DNA from: JACCWP01 sp963785115
GTDB lineage: Bacteria; Actinomycetota; Actinomycetes; Propionibacteriales; Nocardioidaceae
Reading direction: 5' to 3'
Length of the DNA stretch: 64,000 nt
Assembly: GCA_963785115.1 (NCBI GenBank)
Contig: CAWATY010000019.1
Span: forward strand, 124,001 to 188,000
Of this stretch, positions 16,648 to 25,358 are shown piece by piece (the first letter of the stretch is position 1; every line of letters begins with the position of its first letter). The notes under the pieces are model-generated. The model saw nothing but the letters and a program-made list of their open reading frames with translations. It ran no database searches and was not told where the DNA came from. The position numbers and the translations under genes were made by a program.

Positions 16648-18362
16648 GAGGACCCACCCGAGGGGCGCATGTCGTCGACGGTCCGGGCGGCCTCACGGAT
16701 GCGCTCGACCTGGTCGTTGCCGCTGCCGAGTGACTCGACCCCCGCCAGCCGACTGGACCGCTCGCCCGCCAGCACCTCGGTGGCACGGGCCCGCAGGTCG
16801 ACGGCCACCCGGGCCACCAGCCGCGAGGGGTCGGTGTCGAGCGAGCGCTGCAGCAGGTCGCGTACCTCCGCCGTCACTCGCGCCCGGGCCGCGGAGGGGT
16901 CACCGTCGTCGACGGCTGTCGGGTCGGGCGAGACGTGGCCCGCCAGTGCGAGCACCTGGACCATGACGGCCAGCCCGGCCTCCCGCTCGGCGTCGGCGTC
17001 GCTGGCAGCGAGGGCCGTGCGGACCTCGGCGATGACGTTCTCCTGCCACTGTGCCGCCTGCTGGCTGGCCCTGCTGCGCAGGCCACGGGTGGCACGGGCG
17101 CGGGCGACCGCCCCGTCGGCATCGGGGACCAGGCCCGGCGAGCCCTCGCGCCAGCGCCCGAACACCTCCTCGGCAGCCCGGGTGGCCCCTTCGACGAGCG
17201 CCGCGGCGACCGCGTCGACCACGGCTTCCTCCAACCGCACCGCCGAGCGGGTACGGCTGCGCACCACCGACGACAGCCGGTCGCGCAGCCCGACGCCGCG
17301 TCCCTCTGCCCAGCGCTCGGGGTCGCCGGTGGCGACCAGCTCGCGCCAGCGGGTGAGCACCGGGCCCCGCAGCAGCGCACCGTCGTCGAGGTCGTCGGCG
17401 ATGGTCATGATGGCGCCCGCGTACACCGTCTCCACGTCGGAGCGCAGCCGGGCGGCCGCGTCGGCCTGCACGGCCACCGCATCGGCCACCTGGTGGGCGG
17501 CGTAGACCAGGTTGCGCAGGGTGCCGAGCAGGCTGCGCTCCACGACGGTGCCGCGCACCGCCGGGTCGGAGGCGAGCTCGACCAGCCAGGCGCGTACGGG
17601 AGCGACCGCTGCGGCCGGCAGCAGGCCGTCGCGCAGCTCGGACTCGGCCACGTCGAACAACGGCGAGTCCTTCAGGCCGCGGGCGGTGAGCATCCGGGCC
17701 AGGTGGCCACGCACCTCACCGACGTGCTCGGGCGCCGTACGGTCCAGCACCACCGCCACCGCCGTCGAGCGTCGGGCAGCGTCGGCGAGCACCTGCCACG
17801 GCACCTGGTCGGCGTAGCGCGCGGCAGAGGTCACGAAGATCCACAGGTCGGCGGCCGCCAGCAGCTCCTCGGCCAGGTCGCGGTTGGCCCGGTCGACCGA
17901 GTCGACGTCGGGCGCGTCGAGCAGGGCGAGCCCCTCCGGAACGCCCTCGGCGGCGACGAGACGCAGGCTCGGGCCGTCGTCGAGACCACCGGTCGTGCGC
18001 GGCAGGTCGGGCAGGATGCGGTCGGCCTGAAACCAGAACGCGTCGCGCGGGTGGTGGACGAGCACCGGCGCCCGGGTGGTGGGCCGCAGGACCCCGGTCG
18101 GGGTGACCTCGGCGCCGACCAGGGAGTTGACCAGCGTGGACTTGCCCGCCCCGGTCGACCCCCCGACCACCGCAAGCAGCGGGGCGTCGATCTGGAGCAG
18201 CCGCGGCAGGACGTAGTCCTCGAGCTGGGAGACCATCTTGGTGCGAGCCTCACGGGCCTGGTCGGCCCCTTCGGAGGCGAGCGGGAGCGAGACGTCGTCG
18301 AGGCTCTGCCGGAGTCGGATCAGCGCGCTGACCAGATCGGCGAACGCACGCGACTCGGGCAC
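16644..18362 (-). CDS. Dynamin-like GTPase (DynA-like)
   Basis: A 572-residue dynamin-family GTPase from GTG 18362, preceded by GGGAGGA. The P-loop is GGSTGAGKST, the switch is TGVLRPTTRAP, G3 is LALLDAPDVDSVD and G4-like is VLDR. The rest is helical with no clear membrane span, as in the soluble partner of the pair. Probable role: membrane remodelling or division together with the downstream GTPase, to which it is coupled by a 4-bp overlap. An in-frame ATG at 18428 gives a longer but unsupported N-terminus. Confidence 0.82.
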   Translation of the reverse strand: MPESRAFADLVSALIRLRQSLDDVSLPLASEGADQAREARTKMVSQLEDYVLPRLLQIDAPLLAVVGGSTGAGKSTLVNSLVGAEVTPTGVLRPTTRAPVLVHHPRDAFWFQADRILPDLPRTTGGLDDGPSLRLVAAEGVPEGLALLDAPDVDSVDRANRDLAEELLAAADLWIFVTSAARYADQVPWQVLADAARRSTAVAVVLDRTAPEHVGEVRGHLARMLTARGLKDSPLFDVAESELRDGLLPAAAVAPVRAWLVELASDPAVRGTVVERSLLGTLRNLVYAAHQVADAVAVQADAAARLRSDVETVYAGAIMTIADDLDDGALLRGPVLTRWRELVATGDPERWAEGRGVGLRDRLSSVVRSRTRSAVRLEEAVVDAVAAALVEGATRAAEEVFGRWREGSPGLVPDADGAVARARATRGLRSRASQQAAQWQENVIAEVRTALAASDADAEREAGLAVMVQVLALAGHVSPDPTAVDDGDPSAARARVTAEVRDLLQRSLDTDPSRLVARVAVDLRARATEVLAGERSSRLAGVESLGSGNDQVERIREAARTVDDMRPSGGSS

Positions 18363-18459
18363 CGCGCAGTCCTCCCTCACCGGACGGGTCCGGGTCTCCG
18401 CCGACCCGCGTACAAACCCTAATGCCACGCCGTCTGGAGACGGGGGACGTCCGACGGTC

Positions 18460-19863
18460 TCACCCCGGACCGGGCGGCGCAGATGGAGCCCCCGGTTGCG
18501 GCCCGGGCGCGGGCCCGCCGACGGGGGCAGACCAGGACACCGGCGGCATCACCACGAAGGGCCGCCAGCTCTGCATCCGCTCCAGGTGCGCGTGCACCCG
18601 CTGGACGCCGTCGGCTGGGGCCGTGCCGCGCAGCACCCTGTCGTGCATGAACGCCATCTCGGTGGCCGCCTGCTGGTACGCCCGCAGCGCCGTCGCCGCG
18701 TGCGGGCCGGCCACCCGGCGGGCGAAGCGGCGGGCGGCCGCACGATCACCGAACCGGACCAGCCAGTGGATCTCGGCAGGGTGCAGCCAGCCGCGGCCCG
18801 CGGCGTCGGACAGCGCCCGGGAGAGCACCCGGCCCTCCCGCACGCGCGCCCACGCGGCCAGCCCGATCCCGGCGCCGAGCAACGGCAGCATCGCGGCGAC
18901 GTAGGTGAGCAGGAACTCCTTGGGCCCGTAGAGGAAGGCCGAGCCGTTCCAGGCAGCGTGCAGGCACACGGCGCCCGCGTAGCCGAGCAGCGGCGCGCTC
19001 CACCGCAGCCAGCGACGCCTCGTCGTGACCGCGACCGCCATGCCGATGCCGATGGCGGAGGTGAACAGCGGGTGCGCGAACGGACTGAAGACACCCCGCA
19101 CGATGAACAGCCCGGTCGCGCCGCCGGCCCCCTCGATCGACGGGTCGAGCGAGCCGGAGTAGGCGCCGGAGTAGTAGAGGACGTTCTCGGTGAAGGCGAA
19201 GCCGACGGCGGACAGCCCCGCGTAGATCAGCCCGTCGACGATCCCGGTCACCACCCTCCTGCGCGCGAGCAGCACGAAGACGACGATCAGGCCCTTGGCG
19301 AACTCCTCGATGAGCGGCGCGACCCCGACCACCAGGGTCCGCTCGGCGGCGTCGAACCACACCTCCGCGGCGTACTCGACACCACCGGCGATCAGCACCG
19401 CCAAGAGGGCGCCCCACACCAGTGCCGTGACGAGGAACCGGAGCGGCTCGGGCTCGTAGCGGTCGAGCCACAGGTACGCGCCGACGAGGAACGGCACCGG
19501 GATCGCCGCCAGCACCAGCGTGAGCACACTGCCGCCGGTGCTGCCCGTGCTCAGGGCCGCGGCGAGGATCACGATGCCGACGGCCGCCATGGCCGCCAAG
19601 GTGACGGCGAGGATCAGGATGGTCCGGCCGATGCCGCGGTCGAGCTTGGGCCGGGGCAGGCCCTCGGCCCGGTGTCCCCCGGCGCGCCCAGGCCCCGGCG
19701 GCAGCGGAGGCGGTACCGGAGGCTGCACCGGAGGCGGCACCGTAGGGGGCACCGGCGGCCTGCCGCCTACCGGGAGACCTGGCTGCAGTCCGCCGACCGG
19801 GCGCGGCACGCCCGTGGGCGGCGGCAGCAGCGGGCCGGACCCGCTCGACGGTGGCCAGGACAT
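18460..19863 (-). CDS. PrsW family intramembrane metalloprotease
   Basis: A 467-residue polytopic membrane protease. The first 70 residues are proline-rich and cytoplasmic. About eight hydrophobic segments follow. Signature motifs are IEEFAKG (EExxK), VGFAFTEN and conserved histidines in SPFAHPLF and LHAAWN. PrsW proteins cleave membrane substrates such as anti-sigma factors. The target here is unknown and no sigma/anti-sigma pair adjoins. ATG 19863 is preceded by TACCCT plus six bases, a leaderless promoter. Confidence 0.88.
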   Translation of the reverse strand: MSWPPSSGSGPLLPPPTGVPRPVGGLQPGLPVGGRPPVPPTVPPPVQPPVPPPLPPGPGRAGGHRAEGLPRPKLDRGIGRTILILAVTLAAMAAVGIVILAAALSTGSTGGSVLTLVLAAIPVPFLVGAYLWLDRYEPEPLRFLVTALVWGALLAVLIAGGVEYAAEVWFDAAERTLVVGVAPLIEEFAKGLIVVFVLLARRRVVTGIVDGLIYAGLSAVGFAFTENVLYYSGAYSGSLDPSIEGAGGATGLFIVRGVFSPFAHPLFTSAIGIGMAVAVTTRRRWLRWSAPLLGYAGAVCLHAAWNGSAFLYGPKEFLLTYVAAMLPLLGAGIGLAAWARVREGRVLSRALSDAAGRGWLHPAEIHWLVRFGDRAAARRFARRVAGPHAATALRAYQQAATEMAFMHDRVLRGTAPADGVQRVHAHLERMQSWRPFVVMPPVSWSAPVGGPAPGPQPGAPSAPPGPG

Positions 19864-19948
19864 GCAGGAAGGGTACGGTCGCCGCTGCGCTCCGTCCGGC
19901 CTCGTGAGCGACCGGCGGCCGCCTCCCGGCCGTATCGTGGTGAGCCGC

Positions 19949-20022
19949 GCGCTCGTAGCTCAGCTGGATAGAGCAGCGGACTTCTAATCCGCCGGTCGCA
20001 GGTTCGAGTCCTGCCGGGCGCA
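19949..20022 (+). tRNA. tRNA-Arg (TCT)
   Basis: A 74-base cloverleaf. Acceptor arms are GCGCTCG/CGGGCGC with one wobble pair, the anticodon stem is GCGGA/TCCGC around loop CTTCTAA (anticodon TCT), and the T-loop is TTCGAGT. CCA is not encoded. It reads AGA, a rare codon in GC-rich genomes. Confidence 0.95.
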
Positions 20023-20024
20023 CC

Positions 20025-20327
20025 TCAGCCGGCGTCGTTGGCCACCTGCAGCAGGACGTCGGCGTGGCACGGCTCGTCGAGCGGGCACCAGCAGGCGAGG
20101 TCGCGGCCGGCCAGGGCGTCGCGCGCGGCGGCCACCCACTCCGGGCGCCCGGCGTACGTCGCCCGGAAGAGCTCGACGGCCTGGCGCCGGGTCATCGGTC
20201 GACCGTCGTCGGGGTGCGGGTCGCCGATGCGGTAGGGGTTGCCCCACCGCGATGGCCTGGCCACGACGACTGCATCCGGCGGTTTCCGCCACCCCCGGGT
20301 CCGGCGCAGCTGGACTCGTACTGGCAT
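20025..20327 (-). CDS. DUF4326 domain protein
   Basis: A 100-residue protein matching DUF4326: VVVARPSRWGNPYRIG at the start and LACWCPLDEPCHADVLL at the end, with conserved cysteines and histidine that suggest metal binding. Function unknown; the family is common in phages and actinobacteria. Its stop lies two bases from the tRNA-Arg gene on the opposite strand. ATG 20327. Confidence 0.82.
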   Translation of the reverse strand: MPVRVQLRRTRGWRKPPDAVVVARPSRWGNPYRIGDPHPDDGRPMTRRQAVELFRATYAGRPEWVAAARDALAGRDLACWCPLDEPCHADVLLQVANDAG

Positions 20328-20331
20328 GACG

Positions 20332-21171
20332 CTACTTGAGCGTGGCGCTGGTGAGGCCGGCCTGCACCTGTCGGTAGAAGAGCAGGTAGACGACGATCAC
20401 GGGCACCATCGCGATCGTCAGCGCGGCGAACATCGCGCCCCAGTCGTTGCGGTAGCGCTGGGTGGCCAGCAGCGTCGCGATGCCCTGGGCGAGCACCGGC
20501 TTCTCCGGCGACAGGAACGACGGCAGCACGAACTGGTTCCACTGGCCCAGCACATTGAAGATGCCGACGCTCAGCAGGCCGGGCTTGGCCATCGGGAGCA
20601 TCACTCGGAAGAACGTCCCGGTGTGCGAGCAGCCGTCGATGACGGCTGCCTCGGCGACCGACGAGGGCAGCGTACGGAAGAAGGCGTGCATGAAGAACAC
20701 CGTGAACGGCAGCGAGTACGCGGTGTAGACGAGGATCAGGCCCTGGTACGTCGACAGCATCCCGAAACCCTTGACCACGAAGAACAGCGGGACGATCGCG
20801 AGGAAGACCGGGAACATCATCCCGGCCGCGAACAGGTAGTAGACGAAGCGGTTGCCGCGGAACTCGTAGCGGGCGAGGACGTACGCCACCATCGACCCGA
20901 GCAGCATGGTGAGCAGCACCCCACCGGTGACGACGACGATGCTGTTCACCAGGTAGTCGCCGACCCCGAGGTCCCACGCCCGCGAGAAGTTCTCCCACCG
21001 CAGGGTCCCCGGCAGACCCCACGGCTCGCCGAAGATCTCGCCCGTGTTCTCCAGCGACGCGACCAGCGCCCAGCCGAACGGCACCAGCACCAGCACCGAC
21101 CACGCCACCAGGACGACGTGCGAGAAGACGTTGGCTCCCCTGCCACCGGCCTGCCCGTCCGTCACCGCCAT
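20332..21171 (-). CDS. ngcG: Carbohydrate ABC transporter permease (NgcG-like)
   Basis: A 279-residue inner-membrane permease of the MalG type with six hydrophobic segments. The EAA loop that docks the ATPase is EAAVIDGCSHTGTFFRVMLPMAKPG. It is the last gene of a binding protein-permease-permease operon (ngcE-ngcF-ngcG), 13 bp after ngcF. No ATPase gene is present; such systems usually share a global MsiK-type ATPase encoded elsewhere. The symbol is inferred from the clear NgcE partner. Confidence 0.85.
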   Translation of the reverse strand: MAVTDGQAGGRGANVFSHVVLVAWSVLVLVPFGWALVASLENTGEIFGEPWGLPGTLRWENFSRAWDLGVGDYLVNSIVVVTGGVLLTMLLGSMVAYVLARYEFRGNRFVYYLFAAGMMFPVFLAIVPLFFVVKGFGMLSTYQGLILVYTAYSLPFTVFFMHAFFRTLPSSVAEAAVIDGCSHTGTFFRVMLPMAKPGLLSVGIFNVLGQWNQFVLPSFLSPEKPVLAQGIATLLATQRYRNDWGAMFAALTIAMVPVIVVYLLFYRQVQAGLTSATLK

Positions 21172-21184
21172 GTCGCCCGACCCC

Positions 21185-22093
21185 TCAGAACTCGATGCGC
21201 TCGCGACGGGTGGCCCGCAGCATCACGGCCGCCACCACCAGGGTCAGGAAGAACAGCACGACGCCGAGCGCCGACGCGTACCCCGCGCGACCGAAGCGGA
21301 AGCCGTTGTCGGCGATCTGCAGCGCCATCACCTGCGTGGCGTTGTCCGGGCCGCCCGGCCCGACGGTCATGACGGCCACCAGCGCGTACGCGTCGAGGGC
21401 GAGGATGCCCAGGTAGACCCAGGCCGTCTGGACCGTGTCCCACAGCAGCGGCACGGTGATCCGGACGAACGTCGCCAGCTGGCCCGCGCCGTCCACGACG
21501 GCCGCCTCGAACACGTCCCGCGGGATCGACGACATGGCGGCGTTGAAGAGCACCAGGTAGAACCCGACGCTGCTCCAGACCAGCACCCACAGCACGCACC
21601 ACAGCGCCAGGTCGGGGTCGGCCAGCCAGCCCGGCGTGCCGAGGCCCACCTTGTCGACGACGCTGTTCGCCAGCCCGGAGGGCCGCGGGTCGAGCACCAC
21701 CGCCCAGATCACCGCGATCACCGGGACCGACAGCACCTGCGGCAGGAAGAACGCCAGCTTGTAGAAGCCGGCGCCCCGCACGCCCCGGACCCCGACCGAG
21801 CGGCCGTGCCCCACGGTGAGCAGGAAGGCGAACATCAGGGCGATCGCGATCACCGCGACCGGCATCACCACCAGCAGCACGATGTTGTTCTGCAGCGCTT
21901 GGCGGAACACCGAGTCGTCGAGCAGGGTGCGGAAGTTCTGCAGCCCGACGAAGGAGTACTCCGGCGAGACCCCGGTCCAGTCGGTCAGCGAGTAGAAGAA
22001 CGCCTGGGCGAACGGGGACAGCACGAAGATCGCGTACAGCGCGAGCGGCACCACCAGGAAGCCCGCGACGAACCGACCCTGGCCGTGCCGCAT
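21185..22093 (-). CDS. ngcF: Carbohydrate ABC transporter permease (NgcF-like)
   Basis: A 302-residue MalF-type permease with six membrane segments. ATG 22093 follows GGGAGGGAGTCGC; the open frame continues upstream without homology. The EAA loop is EAAVVDGAGQLATFVRITVPLLW. With NgcG it forms the membrane channel for import of N-acetylglucosamine or chitobiose delivered by NgcE. Located 25 bp downstream of ngcE. Confidence 0.87.
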   Translation of the reverse strand: MRHGQGRFVAGFLVVPLALYAIFVLSPFAQAFFYSLTDWTGVSPEYSFVGLQNFRTLLDDSVFRQALQNNIVLLVVMPVAVIAIALMFAFLLTVGHGRSVGVRGVRGAGFYKLAFFLPQVLSVPVIAVIWAVVLDPRPSGLANSVVDKVGLGTPGWLADPDLALWCVLWVLVWSSVGFYLVLFNAAMSSIPRDVFEAAVVDGAGQLATFVRITVPLLWDTVQTAWVYLGILALDAYALVAVMTVGPGGPDNATQVMALQIADNGFRFGRAGYASALGVVLFFLTLVVAAVMLRATRRERIEF

Positions 22094-22118
22094 GCGACTC
22101 CCTCCCGGCCCGGCGGCG

Positions 22119-23528
22119 TCAGTCGCGGGTGCGCGGCTTGGTCGCCGGGTCGGCGGCCGTCTCGTCGGCCACGTCCTGGGCCATCGAGCAGAACTCGTCG
22201 GCACTGATCCGCCCGGCGGCCAGTTCCGCCACCACGCTCTCGATCTTGGGCTGCATGGGGGTGTACCACTTGTCGTAGTAGTAGTTCCAGTTCTCGTCGC
22301 CGCCCGCTTCCGACAGCGCCGTCGCCGACTCGGCACCCGGCGTCAGCGGCATGCCCTCGGTGGCCCCCATCACGACCGTCGGCGAGGCGGTGAGCTCGGT
22401 GAACTTCGCCGCACCCTCCTTCGAGCACATGATCTGCAGGTAGGCCAGCCCGCCCGCCGTGTTCTTGGCCTGCGAGGGGACGATGAACGACTCCGACGCC
22501 TCGATCCGCGTGCACTCGTAGGGCTTGACCGCCCCGTCCAGCAGGGGCGTCGGGGCGACGGTCGTGGCGAAGCCCTTCGGGGCCACCGGCTTCTGCTCGT
22601 TCTCCAGCCACGAGCCGCACGGGATGAACGCGGCCTCGCCGTTGTTCCACGCCGTCTGCGACTGGATGTGGTCGAGGCCCTCGGTGCCCTCGAGCATGTA
22701 GCCCTTGGACTTGATCTCGAGCAGCGCCTCGGCAGCGAGCTTGACCGACTCGTTCATCCACGCGTCCGGCTCGAGCGAGTCGATTGCGTAGATGACCTCG
22801 TTGCCGCCGTGCTTGACCGCGAGGTCGAGCAGGGTCTGCTCGATGTAGTACGGGTACTTGCCCTGGTGGCACATCGGGGCCATGCCCGAGCTCTTGATCT
22901 CCTCGCACAGGGCCATGAAGTCGTCCCAGGTCTCGGCCGGCTCCCAGCCGCGGTCCTCGAAGAGCGTCTTGTCGTACCAGAGCCCGTAGACCACCTGGGC
23001 GTAGTTGAGCACCATCGGGGTGTCGTCGTACATCGCCGACTCGATCGCCACCGGGAGCAGCGTCTCCTCCACGGTCATGCCCTCGAACCCGATCGCGTCG
23101 GCGGCGAACAGGTCGCTCAGGTCGCTCAGCTGGCCGGTGTCGGCCAGCGTCGACAGCGGCATCGCCTCGGCACCCGCGTCGTCGACGACGTCGGGCGGCT
23201 CGCCGGCGTTGAACCGGGGCTGCAGCTGCTGGCGGATGTCGGTGATGCCTCGGTGGGTGATCTCGGCGTCCGTGAACTGCTGGGTGTACAGCTGCTCGTG
23301 GAACTTCGCGTAGTCGTCGCCGTACCCGCCCTTGAAGATGACGACCTCGAGCGGGGCGTCGGCCTGCACGCCGAACGGGTTGTCGCTGCTCTTGTCCCCC
23401 TCGAACGTCTCGTCCTGGCCGCTGCCGCTGCTGGCGCAGGCGCCCAGCGCGGGCGTACCCGCGGCGAGGCTGATCAGGGCGGCGCGACGGAGGAAGACGC
23501 GGCGGGAGACCTCGGGGGGCAGGGGCAT
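22119..23528 (-). CDS. ngcE: N-acetylglucosamine/diacetylchitobiose-binding lipoprotein (NgcE-like)
   Basis: A 469-residue extracellular solute-binding protein. The N-terminus has a twin-arginine motif (SRRVFLRRA) followed by a hydrophobic stretch and a lipobox LGAC, so it is a Tat-exported lipoprotein. The body matches the NgcE group (FKGGYGDDYAKFHEQLY, CHQGKYPYYIEQ, IPCGSWLENEQ). It captures GlcNAc or chitobiose from chitin breakdown. ATG 23528 has a GAAGGAG site. First gene of the operon with ngcF and ngcG; the 298-bp upstream gap holds operator-like repeats. Confidence 0.9.
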   Translation of the reverse strand: MPLPPEVSRRVFLRRAALISLAAGTPALGACASSGSGQDETFEGDKSSDNPFGVQADAPLEVVIFKGGYGDDYAKFHEQLYTQQFTDAEITHRGITDIRQQLQPRFNAGEPPDVVDDAGAEAMPLSTLADTGQLSDLSDLFAADAIGFEGMTVEETLLPVAIESAMYDDTPMVLNYAQVVYGLWYDKTLFEDRGWEPAETWDDFMALCEEIKSSGMAPMCHQGKYPYYIEQTLLDLAVKHGGNEVIYAIDSLEPDAWMNESVKLAAEALLEIKSKGYMLEGTEGLDHIQSQTAWNNGEAAFIPCGSWLENEQKPVAPKGFATTVAPTPLLDGAVKPYECTRIEASESFIVPSQAKNTAGGLAYLQIMCSKEGAAKFTELTASPTVVMGATEGMPLTPGAESATALSEAGGDENWNYYYDKWYTPMQPKIESVVAELAAGRISADEFCSMAQDVADETAADPATKPRTRD

Positions 23529-23826
23529 GACGTCGACTCCTTCGCAGGGGGGCGGAGGCCAGACTTGTCGCAGATCGGCGTTCTGTCCATGCCCGCCGAG
23601 CGAGTTCTCTGTCGGCGCCTCCCTCGCCCGGGTGCGCGGGCGATACCGCAGGTGCGGACCCAACTGCAAGGGCTGTACCCCTTGCGTGTCCGATTTGTCC
23701 TTTGATAACAATTTGGTACGAGTTGTCACAATCGGTGGCCGGCCCCGCACACCCCGCGGTGTCCCGCTCCCGCTCGCGACAGCGACCAAGCCGGCGTTCA
23801 TCACGCCATCGAACGAGGGAGCCCTC
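23529..23826. promoter_or_regulatory. Divergent control region ngcE / serine protease
   Basis: A 298-bp gene-free gap. It contains a perfect dyad GCAAGGG-CTGTAC-CCCTTGC (23666-23685) and two direct repeats, TTGATAACAAT (23702-23712) and GTTGTCACAAT (23722-23732), exactly 20 bp apart in an AT-rich patch. Either could bind a sugar-responsive repressor. No DasR-type box (TGGTCTAGACCA) was found. Confidence 0.5.
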
Positions 23827-24933
23827 ATGAGCCGACTCAGCCTGAGGCACCGCACCGCCGCCATCGCGGCGACCGCGGCTGCCGGAACCGCACTGGCGGT
23901 CTTCGCCGCCCCCGCCGCCCCCGCGTCGCCCAGTAGCGACGAGCGTGCCCCCGCCCCAGCGGGTGCCAGCAACGACCGGGCGGCCGACCGCCTGACGGCA
24001 GCCAGCGACGACGCCCGCGCCGTCGAGCGCTCCCTCGGCAGTGACGGCGCCGGCGTGTGGGTCGAGCACGGTCAGGCCGTCGTGGGCACCACCGACAGGG
24101 CAGACGCCCGCACGCTGCGGGCCGACGGCGTCACCGTCCGGGTCGTCGACAACACCATGCAGCGGCTGCAGGCGGTCAACTCGACCCTCGCCGACAAGAT
24201 CACCACGCCGGGCACCGCCTTCGGCATCGACCCGGCCAGCAACGCGGTGCTGGTGACCATCGACTCGTCGGTCCCCGCCGGACAGCAGGCCCGGGTCGAG
24301 CGCATCGCCGACCGCTTCGGCGCAGCCACCAACGTGCGTGAGGTCGCGGGCCAGTTCTCCACCAAGGTCGCCGGCGGCGAGGCCATCTGGGCCGAGGGCG
24401 GCGGCCGCTGCTCGCTCGGCTTCAACGTGACCAACGGCTCGACCGACTACTTCCTGACCGCTGGTCACTGCACCGACATCGCGTCGAACTGGTACGCCGA
24501 CTCCGGCCAGACCAGCCTGCTCGGTTCGGGCGGGACCGGCAGCTTCCCCGGTGACGACTACGGCATCGTGACCTACCCGGGTGCGGGCGGCCAGGGCGCC
24601 GTCTACCTGTACGACGGCACGTACCAGGACATCACCGGCGCCGGCACCCCGTCGGTCGGCCAGACTGTCTACCGCAGCGGCAGCACGACCGGTGTGCACA
24701 GCGGCACCGTGCAGGCGCTGAACGCGACCGTGAACTACGCCGAGGGCCAGGTCAACGGCCTGATCCAGACCAACGTGTGCGCCGAGCCCGGCGACTCCGG
24801 CGGCTCGCTGTTCGCCGGCTCGACCGCGTACGGCATGACCTCCGGCGGCTCGGGTAACTGCACCTTCGGCGGTCAGACGTTCTTCCAGCCGGTCACCGAG
24901 GCGCTGAGCGTCTACGGGGTGTCCGTCTACTGA
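23827..24933 (+). CDS. Secreted S1-family serine protease (streptogrisin/alpha-lytic type)
   Basis: A 368-residue exported preproprotease. Residues 1-35 are a signal peptide (AAIAATAAAGTALAVFAAPA), then a propeptide of about 160 residues that acts as folding chaperone in this family. The mature domain begins near VAGGEAIWAEGGG. The triad is His214 (TAGHC), Asp243/244 (DDYGIV) and Ser324 (GDSGGS). Cysteine pairs around the His and Ser are conserved. The small acidic/glycine pattern near the pocket is typical of streptogrisins. ATG 23827. A strong terminator follows. Confidence 0.93.
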   Translation: MSRLSLRHRTAAIAATAAAGTALAVFAAPAAPASPSSDERAPAPAGASNDRAADRLTAASDDARAVERSLGSDGAGVWVEHGQAVVGTTDRADARTLRADGVTVRVVDNTMQRLQAVNSTLADKITTPGTAFGIDPASNAVLVTIDSSVPAGQQARVERIADRFGAATNVREVAGQFSTKVAGGEAIWAEGGGRCSLGFNVTNGSTDYFLTAGHCTDIASNWYADSGQTSLLGSGGTGSFPGDDYGIVTYPGAGGQGAVYLYDGTYQDITGAGTPSVGQTVYRSGSTTGVHSGTVQALNATVNYAEGQVNGLIQTNVCAEPGDSGGSLFAGSTAYGMTSGGSGNCTFGGQTFFQPVTEALSVYGVSVY

Positions 24934-24965
24934 GCGGATAACCGCAGCACCGCACGCACCGCCTG

Positions 24966-25014
24966 TGGCGCGTCGCGGGGCTCCCACCACCCGGTGGAGC
25001 CCCGTGACGCGCCA
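24966..25014 (+). terminator. Long-stem hairpin after the serine protease gene
   Basis: Arms starting TGGCGCGTC and ending GACGCGCCA form a stem of about 22 bp (one mismatch, one bulge) with a loop of about four bases, 33 bases after the stop. No U-tract. The strongest terminator-like structure in the window. Confidence 0.75.
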
Positions 25015-25094
25015 CTCGTGCGTACGGGGCAGTGGCGGCACCAGCACGGGCGATTCGCGGCCGGTTGACGGCGGACCGCCCCGATACTGGTGCC

Positions 25095-25334
25095 GTGGCG
25101 GGCGGACACAGGCGGCACGTGCGCCGACGCTCGCCGTGGGCGCTGGAGCTGCTGGCCTACGGGGTCATCGGGCTCGGCGCCGGGGTCGTGCTCGCGGCCT
25201 GGCTCGGGGTGTCCTGGTGGCAGGCCGGGCTGGGCGCGGGCGGACTGCTGCTGCTGCTCGTGGTGGCGGTGCTGCTCGAGCGCAGCGGGCTGATGCGGCT
25301 CACCCACCTCGACGACGACGGCGGCGACGACTGA
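25095..25334 (+). CDS. Small two-helix membrane protein
   Basis: A 79-residue protein from GTG 25095. Two hydrophobic helices (LELLAYGVIGLGAGVVLAAW and AGLGAGGLLLLLVVAVLL) follow a basic N-terminus; the tail ends in DDDGGDD. No family recognised. The start is supported by a leaderless -10 (GATACT plus six bases). It lies 24 bp before orn, so the two could share a transcript. Confidence 0.65.
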   Translation: MAGGHRRHVRRRSPWALELLAYGVIGLGAGVVLAAWLGVSWWQAGLGAGGLLLLLVVAVLLERSGLMRLTHLDDDGGDD

Positions 25335-25358
25335 ACAGGACCCCGTAGGGTGCCGAGC

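Noticed and set aside
21985..25047. A 1020-codon minus-strand open frame across ngcE, the gap and the serine protease
   Set aside because: Shadow frame. The real genes in other frames have clear signal peptides, motifs and ribosome sites.
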